64,000 nt of DNA from Janibacter indicus (GTDB lineage: Bacteria > Actinomycetota > Actinomycetes > Actinomycetales > Dermatophilaceae), in assembly GCF_900176385.1 (NCBI RefSeq), contig NZ_FWXN01000004.1, forward strand, positions 186,001 to 250,000, in the 5' to 3' direction. Positions 34,362 to 43,625 of this stretch are shown here, one piece after another; within the stretch, counting starts at the first letter, position 1; each line of letters begins with the position of its first letter. The notes below the pieces were generated by a model. That model was not told the DNA's origin. It worked only from the letters and a program-made list of their open reading frames with translations, and searched no databases. A program made the translations under genes and the position numbers.

Positions 34362-35471
34362 TTGTCGAGCAGCCCGCCTGATGGTCCGTCGCCCCTTCCC
34401 GAGCTCGCCCCTGACCCGGCCCTCGAGGCCTTCGAGCGCGCCATGCTCGGCCGCCCCGCGAGCATGGGGCGCCGTGAGGTCTCCCGCGGCGCGGGCGTCT
34501 CGATCCGCTCGGCCCGCAAGTTCTGGCACGCCATGGGGTTCCCCGTCGTCCAGGAGGGCGACGCGATGTTCACCGAGGCCGACCTCGACGCGCTGAGCCG
34601 CGTCGCGGCGATGGTCCGTGAGGGGGACATCCCCGAGGAGTTCGCCCTCGCGATGACCCGGGCCATCGCCCGCACCATGGACCGCCTGGCGGCCTGGCAG
34701 GGCCAGCTGGTCAGCGAGGAGATCGCCCGGCTGCGCCGCGGTGACGCCCTCGAGGGCGACCCCGACGAGCCGGCCGACGACACGACCCCGCGCGGTGCCG
34801 CGGCCACCTCGACCCGCGACGCCGAGGCCGCGGCCGCCTGGCTCGCCGAGCTGTCCGACGAGCTCGAGCCGCTGCTGGTCTACGTGTGGCGTCGCCAGCT
34901 CACCGCGACGATCCAGCGGCTGCTCACCGTCGAGGAGGACGGCAGCCGGGCCTCGGTCATCGGCTTCGCCGACCTGGTCAACTTCACCTCGGTCGTGCGC
35001 CGGCTCACCGAGCGCGACCTCGCCCGCATGGTCCAGCGCTTCGAGGACCTGTGCACCGACGTCGTCACCGCCCACGGCGGCCGGGTGGTCAAGACCGTCG
35101 GTGACGAGGTGCTCTTCCAGACCTTCGAGGTGGCGCCCGCGGCGGCCATCGCGCTCGACCTCGTCGAGGCGATGGGCGAGGACGACCTGCTGCCCTCGGC
35201 CCGGGTCGGCATGGCCCACGGGCCGGTCGTGCGTCGCCTCGGCGACGTCTTCGGCACGACGGTCAACCGCGCGAGCCGGCTGACCGCGGTGGCCCCGCCC
35301 GGTGGGGTCTTCGTCGACGACGCGCTCGCCCGCCTCCTCGAGCCGCTGAGCGGCTTCTCGACCCTGCCGACCCGCCCGCGCGAGCTGCGCGGCATCGGCG
35401 AGGTGGCCCCGAGTCGCCTCGTGCGCGTCACCGGTGTGCGGCGTCCTGCGGATGTCACCGCGCACGTCTGA
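34362..35471 (+). CDS. Class III adenylate/guanylate cyclase
   Basis: A 369-residue soluble cyclase. Residues 1-150 resemble the regulatory domain of Rv1264-type adenylyl cyclases (ASMGRREVSRGAGVSIRSAR, then EEFALAMTRAIARTMDRLA). The catalytic domain has the metal aspartates in GFADLVNFTSVVRRL and VKTVGDEVLFQT and the transition-state Asn-Arg pair in GTTVNRASRLTAVAPPGG. No membrane helix. TTG 34362 is chosen because GGAGG (34352-34356) lies 5 bases upstream, whereas GTG 34356 overlaps that site. It makes cyclic AMP probably in response to an intracellular cue such as pH. Confidence 0.88.
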   Translation: MSSSPPDGPSPLPELAPDPALEAFERAMLGRPASMGRREVSRGAGVSIRSARKFWHAMGFPVVQEGDAMFTEADLDALSRVAAMVREGDIPEEFALAMTRAIARTMDRLAAWQGQLVSEEIARLRRGDALEGDPDEPADDTTPRGAAATSTRDAEAAAAWLAELSDELEPLLVYVWRRQLTATIQRLLTVEEDGSRASVIGFADLVNFTSVVRRLTERDLARMVQRFEDLCTDVVTAHGGRVVKTVGDEVLFQTFEVAPAAAIALDLVEAMGEDDLLPSARVGMAHGPVVRRLGDVFGTTVNRASRLTAVAPPGGVFVDDALARLLEPLSGFSTLPTRPRELRGIGEVAPSRLVRVTGVRRPADVTAHV

Positions 35472-35482
35472 GCTCGAGTTCC

Positions 35483-35488
35483 TATGAT
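35483..35488 (+). promoter_or_regulatory. -10 box of the second response regulator
   Basis: TATGAT ends 6 bases before ATG 35495. Confidence 0.55.
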
Positions 35489-35494
35489 CGCGCC

Positions 35495-36163
35495 ATGACA
35501 CGAGTGCTGCTGGCCGAGGACGACGCCGCGATCTCCGACCCGTTGGCCCGGGCCCTCGTCCGCGAAGGATACGAGGTGACGGTCCACGAGGACGGGCGTG
35601 ACGCGCTCGACGCGGCGACCGGTGCCCCGCCCGACCTGCTGGTCCTTGACCTGGGTCTGCCCACGCTCGACGGGCTCGAGGTCTGCCGTCGGATGCGCGC
35701 GACCGGCTCCGACGTCCCCGTCCTGATCCTCACCGCCCGCGCCGACGAGGTCGACACGGTCGTGGGGCTCGACGCGGGTGCCGACGACTACGTCACCAAG
35801 CCCTTCCGCCTCGCCGAGCTCATGGCGCGCGTGCGCGCGCTCCTGCGCCGTCGCTCCGACGACGCCGTCGAGCCGACCGGCCCGCTGCGCATCGACGGCG
35901 ACAGCCGCCGCGTGTGGTTCCACGGCGAGGAGCTGGCCCTGACGGCCAAGGAGTTCGCCGTGCTGAGCGTCCTCGTCCGCGAGGCCGGTCGGGTCGTCAC
36001 CCGCGAGCAGCTCATGGGTGAGGTCTGGGAGACGGAGTGGTACGGCTCGACCAAGGCCCTCGACATGCACATCAGCGTCCTGCGCCGCAAGCTCGGTGAC
36101 GACGTCGCCGACCCGAGACACATCGCCACCGTCCGTGGCGTCGGGTTCCGCTTCGACTCGTGA
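35495..36163 (+). CDS. OmpR-type response regulator
   Basis: A 222-residue regulator with receiver domain (LAEDDAA, phospho-acceptor Asp52 in LLVLDLGLPTLDG, LTARADE, YVTKPF) and winged-helix DNA-binding domain ending KALDMHISVLRRKLGDD and TVRGVGFRF. It is coupled to its kinase by a GTGA overlap. A leaderless start is supported by the TATGAT box. The sequence resembles the cell-envelope regulators of this group; target genes are unknown. Confidence 0.94.
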   Translation: MTRVLLAEDDAAISDPLARALVREGYEVTVHEDGRDALDAATGAPPDLLVLDLGLPTLDGLEVCRRMRATGSDVPVLILTARADEVDTVVGLDAGADDYVTKPFRLAELMARVRALLRRRSDDAVEPTGPLRIDGDSRRVWFHGEELALTAKEFAVLSVLVREAGRVVTREQLMGEVWETEWYGSTKALDMHISVLRRKLGDDVADPRHIATVRGVGFRFDS

Positions 36164-37164
36164 CCGGCTCGGGCCGGGTGCGCCGCCTCCTCGTCGCGGC
36201 GATCGTCGGGGTGGCCGTCGTCACCGCGCTCGTCCTGGGCAGCGTGGCGATGGTCTCGGGGTCGCCGCACGACGCGGTCCTGGGCCTCGACCTCGTCGCC
36301 TGGACCGTCATCTCACCGCTCGTCGCCGTGGTGACGGTCGGCGGGGTGGCGCTGCTCGTCCTGCGCGTCCTCGAGCGACGGCGCCAGCGCGGTCTGGCCT
36401 TCCTCGACCGGCAGGTCCGGGCGATCCGCGAGGGGGAGGGGGCCCTGCCCCGCCCGCTCGTCGGCCTCACCGAGATCGACAAGGTCACCGGCGACCTCGC
36501 GCGGCTGGCCGGTGAGCTCGCCCAGCAGCGCGCCCTCGACCGGGACTTCGCCGCCGACGCCTCGCACCAGCTGCGCACGCCCCTGACCGCCCTGCTCATG
36601 CGCCTGGAGGAGATCGGCCAGACCGACGACCTCGACGCGATCCGCGACGAGGCGGCGGTGGCGGTGACCCAGGTCGAGCGGCTCACCGGCGTCGTCGACA
36701 CGATGCGCTCACGCTCGAAGGGGGAGGCGGCGCAGCTGCCCGAGATCTCCCTCGACTCGGTCCTCGCGGGGCTGCAGCGCGAGTACCAGCCGGCCTTCTC
36801 CGCGGCCCACCGCACGATGCGGGTCGTCGGCCCGCCCGGACTGGCCGTGCGAGCCTCGCCGGTCGACCTCTCCCAGATCCTGCAGACCCTCATCGAAAAT
36901 GCGCTCGCCCACGGCGCCGGTCGGGTCGAGATCGAGGTGCGCGGCTCGGGCACCTCGGTCGTCATCGAGGTGCGTGACGAGGGCGAGGGGATCCCCGCAG
37001 CGATCGCCCCGCACATCTTCGAACGGTCGGTGACCTCGCACGGCTCCGGGCTCGGCCTGGGGCTGGCCCGGCAGCTCGCCGAGCGCAACGGTGGCCGGCT
37101 CGAGCTGGTCCAGGCCCAGCCGGCCGTCTTCTCGATCTTCCTCTCCGGCCCCGGCAGCCGCTGA
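36160..37164 (+). CDS. Sensor histidine kinase
   Basis: A 334-residue membrane kinase with two helices (about 10-30 and 47-70) separated by a short outside loop of 16 residues, a HAMP-like stretch, the phospho-acceptor His136 in ASHQLRTPL and an ATPase domain (LIENALAHGAG, DEGEGIP, GSGLGLGLARQLAE). Such kinases with minimal sensor loops usually sense the membrane itself. GTG 36160 overlaps the regulator stop. Convergent with the GtrA gene 5 bases away, no terminator seen. Confidence 0.92.
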   Translation: MTGSGRVRRLLVAAIVGVAVVTALVLGSVAMVSGSPHDAVLGLDLVAWTVISPLVAVVTVGGVALLVLRVLERRRQRGLAFLDRQVRAIREGEGALPRPLVGLTEIDKVTGDLARLAGELAQQRALDRDFAADASHQLRTPLTALLMRLEEIGQTDDLDAIRDEAAVAVTQVERLTGVVDTMRSRSKGEAAQLPEISLDSVLAGLQREYQPAFSAAHRTMRVVGPPGLAVRASPVDLSQILQTLIENALAHGAGRVEIEVRGSGTSVVIEVRDEGEGIPAAIAPHIFERSVTSHGSGLGLGLARQLAERNGGRLELVQAQPAVFSIFLSGPGSR

Positions 37165-37169
37165 GCGGG

Positions 37170-37703
37170 TCAGCCCCGGGGGTCCTCGTCCGACAGGGGA
37201 GAGGTGTCGACGTCCATCGGCTCGTGCGCGAAGACGAAGCGGCGGTAGGTCCAGAAGCGGAAGAGCGTGCCCAGACCGATGCCGAAGACGGTCGCGATGT
37301 TGTCGGCCAGCCGGGACTCGAAGCCGAGGACGTAGTGCGAGATCACCAGACACAGCGTCGAGATGACCAGCGCGAGGCCGTTGACGACGAAGAAGAGGGT
37401 GACCTCGTGGTGCACCGGGCGGGAGCGTCGGTGCGCGAAGGTCCAGCTGCGGTTGCCGAACCACGCGAAGAGCGTCGCGGCGACGCCGCTCAGGATGCGT
37501 GCCGTCGTCGGCTTGCCCTCGAGGACGGTGTGGGTCAGGAGATTCATGCCGCCGAGGTCGATGACGAAGCTGATTGCGCCGATGAGCCCGAACTTCGCGA
37601 CCTCGTGCCAGATCGTGTCGACGAGGCGCCCGAACCCGCCGCGGCGATGGGGCGGCGTGACGTCGTCTGCGGCCTCGGAGGCCGTCCGTGTGGTGTCTGG
37701 CAT
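37170..37703 (-). CDS. GtrA family membrane protein
   Basis: A 177-residue protein with four membrane helices (about residues 38-58, 64-84, 103-125, 130-150) typical of GtrA/DPMS families, which help move lipid-linked sugars across the membrane or bind polyprenyl-linked donors. FGNRSWTFAH after the second helix and FRFWTYRRFVF near the end are the conserved GtrA blocks. The ends are charged and probably cytoplasmic. It is located away from the glycosyltransferase cluster at 46-61 kb but could serve it. Confidence 0.88.
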   Translation of the reverse strand: MPDTTRTASEAADDVTPPHRRGGFGRLVDTIWHEVAKFGLIGAISFVIDLGGMNLLTHTVLEGKPTTARILSGVAATLFAWFGNRSWTFAHRRSRPVHHEVTLFFVVNGLALVISTLCLVISHYVLGFESRLADNIATVFGIGLGTLFRFWTYRRFVFAHEPMDVDTSPLSDEDPRG

Positions 37704-37745
37704 CCCGAGCAGCGTAATCCGCGACGGCCGGCGCTGTCGGCCACG

Positions 37746-37751
37746 TATCCT
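37746..37751 (+). promoter_or_regulatory. -10 box of purKE
   Basis: TATCCT ends 7 bases before GTG 37759, fixing that codon as start of a leaderless message. Confidence 0.55.
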
Positions 37752-37758
37752 CGGGCAG

Positions 37759-38931
37759 GTGTCGACACCCCCACGTGCCCCCGGAGGATTCCCCGTCGTC
37801 GGTGTGATCGGTGGTGGTCAGCTCGCCCGGATGTGTGCCGGACCGGCCGCCGAGCTCGGCATCACCCTCGCGGTTCTCGCCGAGGGGCCCGACGCCGCAG
37901 CCGCGCTCGTCACCCCCTTCGCCCCGGTCGGTGACCACACCGACGTCGCGACGGTGCGCGACTTCGCCCGGCACTGCGATGTCGTCACCTTCGACCACGA
38001 GCACGTGCCGGCCGACGTCCTCGAGGCCCTGGTCGCCGACGGCGTCGCGGTCCACCCGACCCCTCAGGCGCTGCGGCACGCCCAGGACAAGCTCGTCATG
38101 CGGCGCGCCCTCACCGGTGCCGGCGTCCCGTGCCCCCGGTGGGCTGCGGCCCGGACCGAGGCCGACGTCGTGGCCTTCGGCGACGAGACCGGTTGGCCGC
38201 TCGTCGTCAAGACCCCGCGCGGCGGTTACGACGGCAAGGGGGTGCTCGTGGCCGACACCGTCGACGACGTGCGCGACTGGCTCGCCGCCGCGGCGGAGCG
38301 TGACGAGGAGCTGCTCCTCGAGGAGGCCGTCCCCTTCGTCCGCGAGCTCGCCGTGCTGCTCGCCCGCAGCCCCTCCGGCCAGGCCGCGGCGTGGCCGGTC
38401 GTCGAGACCGTCCAGACCGACGGCATCTGCACCGAGGTCATCGCGCCGGCCCCCGACCTGGCCCCCGAGGCCGCCGAGGCGGCGACCCTCGTCGGGCTCG
38501 ACATCGCGGCCGCCCTGGGCGTCACCGGGGTGATGGCCGTCGAGCTCTTCGAGCTCGCCGACGGCTCGGTCGTCGTCAACGAGCTCGCGATGCGCCCGCA
38601 CAACTCCGGCCATTGGAGCATGGACGGCGCGGTGACCGGGCAGTTCGAGCAGCACCTGCGCGCCGTCCTCGACCTGCCGCTCGGCTCGCCCTGGGCCCGC
38701 GAGCCGTGGACCGTCATGGGCAACGTGCTCGGCGGCGAGCACCAAGACCTCTACCCCACCTACCGGCACCTCATGGCCCGCGACCCCGAGCTCAAGGTGC
38801 ACCTCTACGGCAAGGGCGTGCGCCCCGGTCGCAAGATCGGCCACGTCAACGTCAGCGGCACCGACCTGACGGACCTGCGGGAGCGGGCACGGCACGCGGC
38901 CGACTACATCCAGGGAGTGATCGTGGAATGA
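37759..38931 (+). CDS. purK: 5-(carboxyamino)imidazole ribonucleotide synthase
   Basis: A 390-residue ATP-grasp enzyme that carboxylates aminoimidazole ribonucleotide with bicarbonate and ATP in purine synthesis. [12 protein letters not shown] is the N-terminal signature, [26 protein letters not shown] the ATP-grasp loop and [18 protein letters not shown] the metal and substrate block. GTG 37759 is fixed by the -10 box TATCCT 7 bases upstream; the longer upstream frame is shadow. It overlaps purE by 4 bases. Confidence 0.95.
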   Translation: MSTPPRAPGGFPVVGVIGGGQLARMCAGPAAELGITLAVLAEGPDAAAALVTPFAPVGDHTDVATVRDFARHCDVVTFDHEHVPADVLEALVADGVAVHPTPQALRHAQDKLVMRRALTGAGVPCPRWAAARTEADVVAFGDETGWPLVVKTPRGGYDGKGVLVADTVDDVRDWLAAAAERDEELLLEEAVPFVRELAVLLARSPSGQAAAWPVVETVQTDGICTEVIAPAPDLAPEAAEAATLVGLDIAAALGVTGVMAVELFELADGSVVVNELAMRPHNSGHWSMDGAVTGQFEQHLRAVLDLPLGSPWAREPWTVMGNVLGGEHQDLYPTYRHLMARDPELKVHLYGKGVRPGRKIGHVNVSGTDLTDLRERARHAADYIQGVIVE

Positions 38932-39461
38932 GCAGGGTGAGCAGCACCGAGGGTCCACGTGTCGGGCTCGTCATGGGCAGCGACAGCGACTGGCCGACGA
39001 TGGAGGCGGCCGCCGACGTGCTCGAGGAGTTCGGCATCGCCTTCGAGGCCGACGTCGTCTCCGCGCACCGCATGCCCACCGAGATGGTCGAGTACGGGCA
39101 GCAGGCCGAAGGGAGGGGCCTGCGGGTGATCATCGCCGGTGCCGGCGGCGCCGCGCACCTGCCCGGCATGCTCGCCTCGGTGACGCCCCTGCCGGTCGTG
39201 GGCGTGCCTGTGCCGCTGAAGCACCTGGACGGCATGGACTCGCTGCTGTCGATCGTGCAGATGCCCGCCGGCATCCCCGTCGCGACCATGGCCGTCGGGG
39301 GAGCGCGCAATGCCGGCCTGATGGCCGTGCGCATCCTCGCCGCCGGCGAGGAGGAGGAGCCGCAGCGGCTGCGTCAGGAGCTGGCCCGGTTTGCCGAGGA
39401 CCTGTCGGCGCAGGCCCACGCGAAGGGGGAGCGGCTGCGCCAGCGCGTCGCCGGCGGCTGA
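38928..39461 (+). CDS. purE: 5-(carboxyamino)imidazole ribonucleotide mutase
   Basis: A 177-residue class I PurE that rearranges N5-CAIR to CAIR, directly after Pur[21 protein letters not shown] and [13 protein letters not shown] carry the active-site serine, aspartate and histidine. A helical C-terminus is slightly extended ([16 protein letters not shown]). Start ATG overlaps the purK stop (ATGA), so the two are translated together. Confidence 0.95.
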   Translation: MSRVSSTEGPRVGLVMGSDSDWPTMEAAADVLEEFGIAFEADVVSAHRMPTEMVEYGQQAEGRGLRVIIAGAGGAAHLPGMLASVTPLPVVGVPVPLKHLDGMDSLLSIVQMPAGIPVATMAVGGARNAGLMAVRILAAGEEEEPQRLRQELARFAEDLSAQAHAKGERLRQRVAGG

Positions 39462-39463
39462 GC

Positions 39464-39916
39464 TCAGCGCGCGGCGCCCTCGTTGCGCAGCTGGCGCCAC
39501 TCGATCTTGGGGCAGGTGTTCATGACGACCTGCAGGCCGGCCTCCTTGGCGCGGTCGGCCGCGGCCGGGTCCTCGACGCCGAGCTGCATCCAGATCGCGT
39601 CGATCTTCAGGCGGTCCTTGTGGGCGATGGCCTCGTCGACGAGCGCGCCGACCTCGCCGCTGTTGACGAAGAGGTCGATGACCTTGACGTCGCCGTCAGG
39701 GATGTCGGAGATGGTGGCGTAGCCCTGATCGCCGTCGACGACCTCGGCCTCGTGGTGCACCGGGATGATCGCCTTGTGCATCTCGTACTTGAGCCAGCGA
39801 GCCACGCGGTGCGCGTCGCGCTCGGTGTTGTTGCTCAGTCCGACGACGACCCACGTGCCGGGGTCGGCGATGAGGCGCCGCATGGTCTCGGTGTCGTTCT
39901 TGTGCGTCAGGCTCAT
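39464..39916 (-). CDS. CoA-binding domain protein (YccU-like)
   Basis: A 150-residue Rossmann-fold CoA-binding protein. [22 protein letters not shown] is the nucleotide loop, [11 protein letters not shown] and [17 protein letters not shown] follow, and the C-terminal [19 protein letters not shown] with [12 protein letters not shown] matches the YccU group, whose biochemical role is unknown. ATG 39916 is chosen since a -10-like TTGGAT ends 7 bases upstream; ATG 39925 is an alternative. Convergent with purE, 2 bases apart. Confidence 0.9.
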   Translation of the reverse strand: MSLTHKNDTETMRRLIADPGTWVVVGLSNNTERDAHRVARWLKYEMHKAIIPVHHEAEVVDGDQGYATISDIPDGDVKVIDLFVNSGEVGALVDEAIAHKDRLKIDAIWMQLGVEDPAAADRAKEAGLQVVMNTCPKIEWRQLRNEGAAR

Positions 39917-40044
39917 GGAGACCATCCAACGCCCCCGTGGCCGGGGAATCAACGGCCCACGCCACGCCTTGTCACGGAATGTCCGTCTTCGTCGGCCATA
40001 ATGCGCCGGGGAGCCCACCCCAGACCCGAGCAGTGAGGAAGCAC

Positions 40045-41220
40045 GTGACTACCAAGATCGCCGTCGTCGGGACCGGATACGTCGGCCTGTCCATGGCCGT
40101 CCTGCTGGCCCAGCACAACGAGGTGGTCGGCTTCGACATCGACGCTCGCCGCGTCGAGATGCTGGGTGCCGGCACGAGCCCGATCCAGGACGAGGAGATC
40201 ATCCACTTCCTCGCCCACCGTGACCTGGACCTGACCTTCACGCTGGACAAGCAGACCGCCTACGCGGGGGCCGACTTCGTCGTCATCGCGACGCCGACCG
40301 ACTACGACCCGGACACCAACTACTTCAACACCAGCTCGGTCGAGGGCGTCGCGCGCGACGTCATGGAGATCAACCCCGACGCCGTCATGGTCGTCAAGTC
40401 CACGATCCCCGTCGGCTTCACCAGCGGGCTGCGCGACAAGCTCGGCACGGACAACCTCATCTTCAGCCCCGAGTTCCTGCGCGAGGGCAAGGCCCTGCAG
40501 GACAACCTCCACCCCAGCCGGATCGTCGTCGGCGAGGTCAGCGACCGCGCCCGCCGCTTCGCCGACCTGCTCGTACAGGGCGCCGAGGACACCGACGTGC
40601 CGGTGCTGCTCACCGACTCCACCGAGGCCGAGGCGATCAAGCTCTTCGCCAACACCTACCTCGCGATGCGCGTCGCCTACTTCAACGAGCTCGACACCTT
40701 CGCGGCCACGCACGGGCTCAACACCCGCCAGATCATCGACGGCGTCGGCCACGACCCGCGCATCGGCACGCACTACAACAACCCGTCCTTCGGCTACGGC
40801 GGCTACTGCCTGCCCAAGGACACCAAGCAGCTGCTGGCCAACTACCAGGACGTCCCGCAGAACCTCATGCAGGCCGTCGTCGACTCCAACCGCACCCGCA
40901 AGGACTTCGTCGCCGAGGACATCCTGCGCCGCCAGCCCAAGGTCGTCGGCGTCCACCGCCTGATCATGAAGGCCGGGTCGGACAACTTCCGGGCCTCCTC
41001 GATCCAGGGGATCATGAAGCGCCTGAAGGGCAAGGGCGTGCAGGTCGTCATCTTCGAGCCGGCGCTCGACGAGGACGAGTTCTTCGGGTCGAAGGTCTAC
41101 CGCGACCTCGAGGAGTTCAAGGCGGTCGCCGACGTCATCATCGCCAACCGGCAGACCGCGGACCTCGCGGACGTCGCCGACAAGGTCTACACCCGCGACC
41201 TCTTCGGCACCGACAGCTGA
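40045..41220 (+). CDS. ugd: UDP-glucose/GDP-mannose dehydrogenase family
   Basis: A 391-residue NAD-dependent enzyme oxidising a nucleotide sugar to its uronic acid, most likely UDP-glucose to UDP-glucuronate for envelope polymers. [17 protein letters not shown] binds [24 protein letters not shown] and [16 protein letters not shown] are the family blocks, and Cys255 in [12 protein letters not shown] is the catalytic thiol. GTG 40045 follows GAGGA by 5 bases. A weak hairpin at 41231 follows. The sugar could feed the glycosyltransferases at 47-60 kb. Confidence 0.92.
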   Translation: MTTKIAVVGTGYVGLSMAVLLAQHNEVVGFDIDARRVEMLGAGTSPIQDEEIIHFLAHRDLDLTFTLDKQTAYAGADFVVIATPTDYDPDTNYFNTSSVEGVARDVMEINPDAVMVVKSTIPVGFTSGLRDKLGTDNLIFSPEFLREGKALQDNLHPSRIVVGEVSDRARRFADLLVQGAEDTDVPVLLTDSTEAEAIKLFANTYLAMRVAYFNELDTFAATHGLNTRQIIDGVGHDPRIGTHYNNPSFGYGGYCLPKDTKQLLANYQDVPQNLMQAVVDSNRTRKDFVAEDILRRQPKVVGVHRLIMKAGSDNFRASSIQGIMKRLKGKGVQVVIFEPALDEDEFFGSKVYRDLEEFKAVADVIIANRQTADLADVADKVYTRDLFGTDS

Positions 41221-41230
41221 GTCTCGTCTG

Positions 41231-41284
41231 GCTGGCTCCGGCCAGCTTCGGGTCGGCTCCGGTTGGTCCGGTCGGCTCCGGTTG
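41231..41284 (+). terminator. Short hairpin and GGCTCCGG repeats after ugd
   Basis: GCTGGC-TCCG-GCCAGC (41231-41246) is a 6-base stem followed by TTCG. Directly downstream GTCGGCTCCGGTTG occurs twice with a 19-base period (41252-41265, 41271-41284). A weak terminator inside a short degenerate repeat tract; the remainder of the 170-base gap holds only the next promoter. Confidence 0.4.
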
Positions 41285-41377
41285 ACCTGTGCCTGATCGT
41301 GACTGTGTGGGCAGGCGACAGACCATGGGTGTGCGTCTTGTCGTTGAACACCTGTGCAAGGCCGGTGGGGCGGCCGG

Positions 41378-41383
41378 TAGCAT
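41378..41383 (+). promoter_or_regulatory. -10 box of the second acyl-CoA dehydrogenase
   Basis: TAGCAT ends 7 bases before GTG 41391. Confidence 0.55.
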
Positions 41384-41390
41384 CACGGCC

Positions 41391-42569
41391 GTGAGCGCGA
41401 ACCCTGACTTCGACATGTTCCGTACCTCCGAGGACCACGAGGCGATCCGTGAGGCCGTCCGGGCCGTCGCGGAGGCGAAGATCAAGCCCTTCGCCGCCGA
41501 AGTGGACGAGGAGTCCCGCTTCCCGAGCGAGGCCAACCAGGCCCTCATCGCCTCGGACTTCCACGCGGCCCACGTGGCCGAGGAGCACGGCGGCGTCGGT
41601 GCCGACGCCCTCGCGGTGTGCATCATCATCGAGGAGGTCGCGCGCGTCTGCGCGTCGTCCTCGCTCATCCCGGCCGTCAACAAGCTCGGCTCGATGCCGG
41701 TGATCCTCGGCGGGTCCGAGGAGATCAACGCCCGGTACATGCCGCGCCTGGCGAAGGGGGAGGGCTTCAGCTACGGCCTCTCCGAGCGCGAGGCCGGGTC
41801 CGACACGGCGGGCATGAAGTGCAAGGCCACCAAGGACGGCGACGACTGGGTCCTCAACGGCCAGAAGGCCTGGATCACCAATGCCGGTGAGTCCGAGCTC
41901 TACACCGTCCTGGCGGTCACCGACCCCGACGGCCCCCGAGGCAACAACATTTCGGCCTTCGTCGTCGAGAAGTCCGACGAGGGCTTCGGCTTCTCGGAGA
42001 AGGAGCGCAAGCTCGGCATCAAGGGCAGCCCGACGCGAGAGCTGCACTTCGACAACTGCCGCATCCCCGGCGACCGCATCGTCGGCGCCGAGGGCGAGGG
42101 CCTGAAGATCGCTCTGCGCACCCTCGACCACACCCGCGTGACGATCGGCGCGCAGGCCGTCGGCATCGCCCAGGGCGCCCTCGACGAGGCGCTGGCCTAC
42201 GTCAAGGAGCGCCAGCAGTTCGGCAAGCACATCGCCGACTTCCAGGGCATCCAGTTCATGCTCGCCGACATGGCGATGGAGCTCGAGGCCGCGCGCCAGA
42301 TGGTCTACGTCGCCGCAGCCAAGTCCGAGCGCCACGACGCCGACCTGTCCTTCTTCGGTGCCGCGGCCAAGTGCTTCGCCTCCGACGTCGCGATGAAGGT
42401 GACGACCGATGCGGTCCAGCTCCTCGGTGGCGCCGGCTACACGCGTGACTTCCCGCTCGAGCGGATGATGCGCGACGCCAAGATCACCCAGATCTACGAG
42501 GGCACCAACCAGGTCCAGCGGGTCGTCATGGCGCGCCAGCTGCTCAAGGGTCTGCCCACCGCGCGCTGA
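41391..42569 (+). CDS. Acyl-CoA dehydrogenase
   Basis: A 392-residue short- or medium-chain acyl-CoA dehydrogenase. YGLSEREAGSDTAGM and AWITNAGES are the flavin and substrate blocks; QLLGGAGYTRDFPLERMMRDAKITQ with YEGTNQVQRVVMARQL carries the catalytic glutamate (near 370). The order differs from the MerR-controlled paralogue at 19378, sharing the fold only. GTG 41391 is chosen on the -10 box at 41378. The convergent neighbour is a 3-hydroxyacyl-CoA dehydrogenase, so both could act in butyrate or fatty acid oxidation. Confidence 0.93.
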   Translation: MSANPDFDMFRTSEDHEAIREAVRAVAEAKIKPFAAEVDEESRFPSEANQALIASDFHAAHVAEEHGGVGADALAVCIIIEEVARVCASSSLIPAVNKLGSMPVILGGSEEINARYMPRLAKGEGFSYGLSEREAGSDTAGMKCKATKDGDDWVLNGQKAWITNAGESELYTVLAVTDPDGPRGNNISAFVVEKSDEGFGFSEKERKLGIKGSPTRELHFDNCRIPGDRIVGAEGEGLKIALRTLDHTRVTIGAQAVGIAQGALDEALAYVKERQQFGKHIADFQGIQFMLADMAMELEAARQMVYVAAAKSERHDADLSFFGAAAKCFASDVAMKVTTDAVQLLGGAGYTRDFPLERMMRDAKITQIYEGTNQVQRVVMARQLLKGLPTAR

Positions 42570-42590
42570 CCCGCGTCGGACTCAGCACGA

Positions 42591-42639
42591 GAAACCTCCC
42601 CTTCGCAAGGGTTTCAAACCCTTGCGAAGGGGAGGTTTC
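42591..42639. terminator. 49-base almost perfect palindrome, bidirectional terminator
   Basis: Two 24-base arms (42591-42614, 42616-42639) are exact reverse complements around a single C. The left arm begins GAAACCTCCCCTTCGC. It separates the convergent acyl-CoA dehydrogenase and 3-hydroxyacyl-CoA dehydrogenase genes. Each arm carries the CCCCTTCG octamer. Confidence 0.88.
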
Positions 42640-42671
42640 CGGGTGACCCGAGAATCGAGTGACGGGTGAGC

Positions 42672-43529
42672 TCAGCCGTCGTAGGTGTAGAACCCGCGAC
42701 CGGCCTTGCGGCCGAGAAGGTTGGCGTCGACCATGCGGGCGAGCAGCGGCGGGGGAGCGTAGAGCGGCTCCTTGAACTCCTCGTAGAGCGACTGGGCGAC
42801 GGCCATCGTCGTGTCGAGGCCGATGAGGTCGGCGAGGGCGAGCGGGCCCTGCGGGTGGGCCGCGCCCAGGACGAAGCCCTGGTCGATGTCCTCGGCGGTC
42901 GCGAAGCCCGACTCGTACATGCGGATCGCGCTGAGGATGAAGGGGATGAGCAGGCTGTTGACGACGAAGCCGGCGCGGTCCTGGCAGGTGATGGCGTGCT
43001 TGCCGAGCTCGCCGTCGACGTAGCTGCGGGCCCGCTCGACCGTCTCGTCGGCCGTCATCAGCGACGGGACGAGCTCGACAAGCTTGAGGACCGGCACGGG
43101 GTTGAAGAAGTGGACGCCCAGGACGTTCGCCGGACGCTTGGTGACGGTCGCCAGCTTCATGATCGGGATCGAGCTGGTGTTGGAGGCGAGGATCGCGTCC
43201 GGCGACTCGACGATCTCGTCGAGCTGCTTGAAGAGGTCGACCTTGGCGCCCTCGTCCTCGACGATCGCCTCGACGACCATGTCGCGGTCGGCGAGCTCGG
43301 TGAGCTCGGTGACCACCCGGATCCGCTCGAGGACCGCGTCGGCACTCTCGAGCCGGCCGCGCTCCTGCGCGCGGCGCAGTGACTTCTCCAGCCGTCCGCG
43401 ACCGGCGTCGGCGCGCTCCTGGCTCGACTCGACGACGACGACGTCCGAGCCCGCCCGGGCACAGACCTCGGCGATTCCGGCACCCATGAGGCCGCACCCG
43501 ACGACCCCGATCCTCTGCAGCGTGTTCAT
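42672..43529 (-). CDS. hbd: 3-hydroxybutyryl-CoA dehydrogenase
   Basis: A 285-residue NAD(P)-dependent 3-hydroxyacyl-CoA dehydrogenase. IGVVGCGLMGAGIAEVCA binds the coenzyme, NTSSIPIMKLA and GVHFFNPVPVLKLVELVPS hold the catalytic serine/histidine block with the glutamate of ELVP, and the C-terminal domain has GFVVNSLLIPFILSA and GRKAGRGFYTYDG. It is the single-domain form used in butyrate and fatty acid metabolism. ATG 43529 is preceded at 6 bases by the -10 box TACGCT. Confidence 0.94.
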   Translation of the reverse strand: MNTLQRIGVVGCGLMGAGIAEVCARAGSDVVVVESSQERADAGRGRLEKSLRRAQERGRLESADAVLERIRVVTELTELADRDMVVEAIVEDEGAKVDLFKQLDEIVESPDAILASNTSSIPIMKLATVTKRPANVLGVHFFNPVPVLKLVELVPSLMTADETVERARSYVDGELGKHAITCQDRAGFVVNSLLIPFILSAIRMYESGFATAEDIDQGFVLGAAHPQGPLALADLIGLDTTMAVAQSLYEEFKEPLYAPPPLLARMVDANLLGRKAGRGFYTYDG

Positions 43530-43535
43530 GGGCCG

Positions 43536-43541
43536 AGCGTA
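43536..43541 (-). promoter_or_regulatory. -10 box of hbd
   Basis: Minus-strand TACGCT ends 6 bases before ATG 43529. A plus-strand TAGCCT at 43582-43587 is the likely -10 for lutA, 38 bases from its start. Confidence 0.45.
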
Positions 43542-43625
43542 TCCGGCGTGTGATGGGCGTCACCGGGGCGGGTCCGTGGCATAGCCTGCAGATGGCACCG
43601 GCACCACCGTCGAGGAGGCAGCAGC

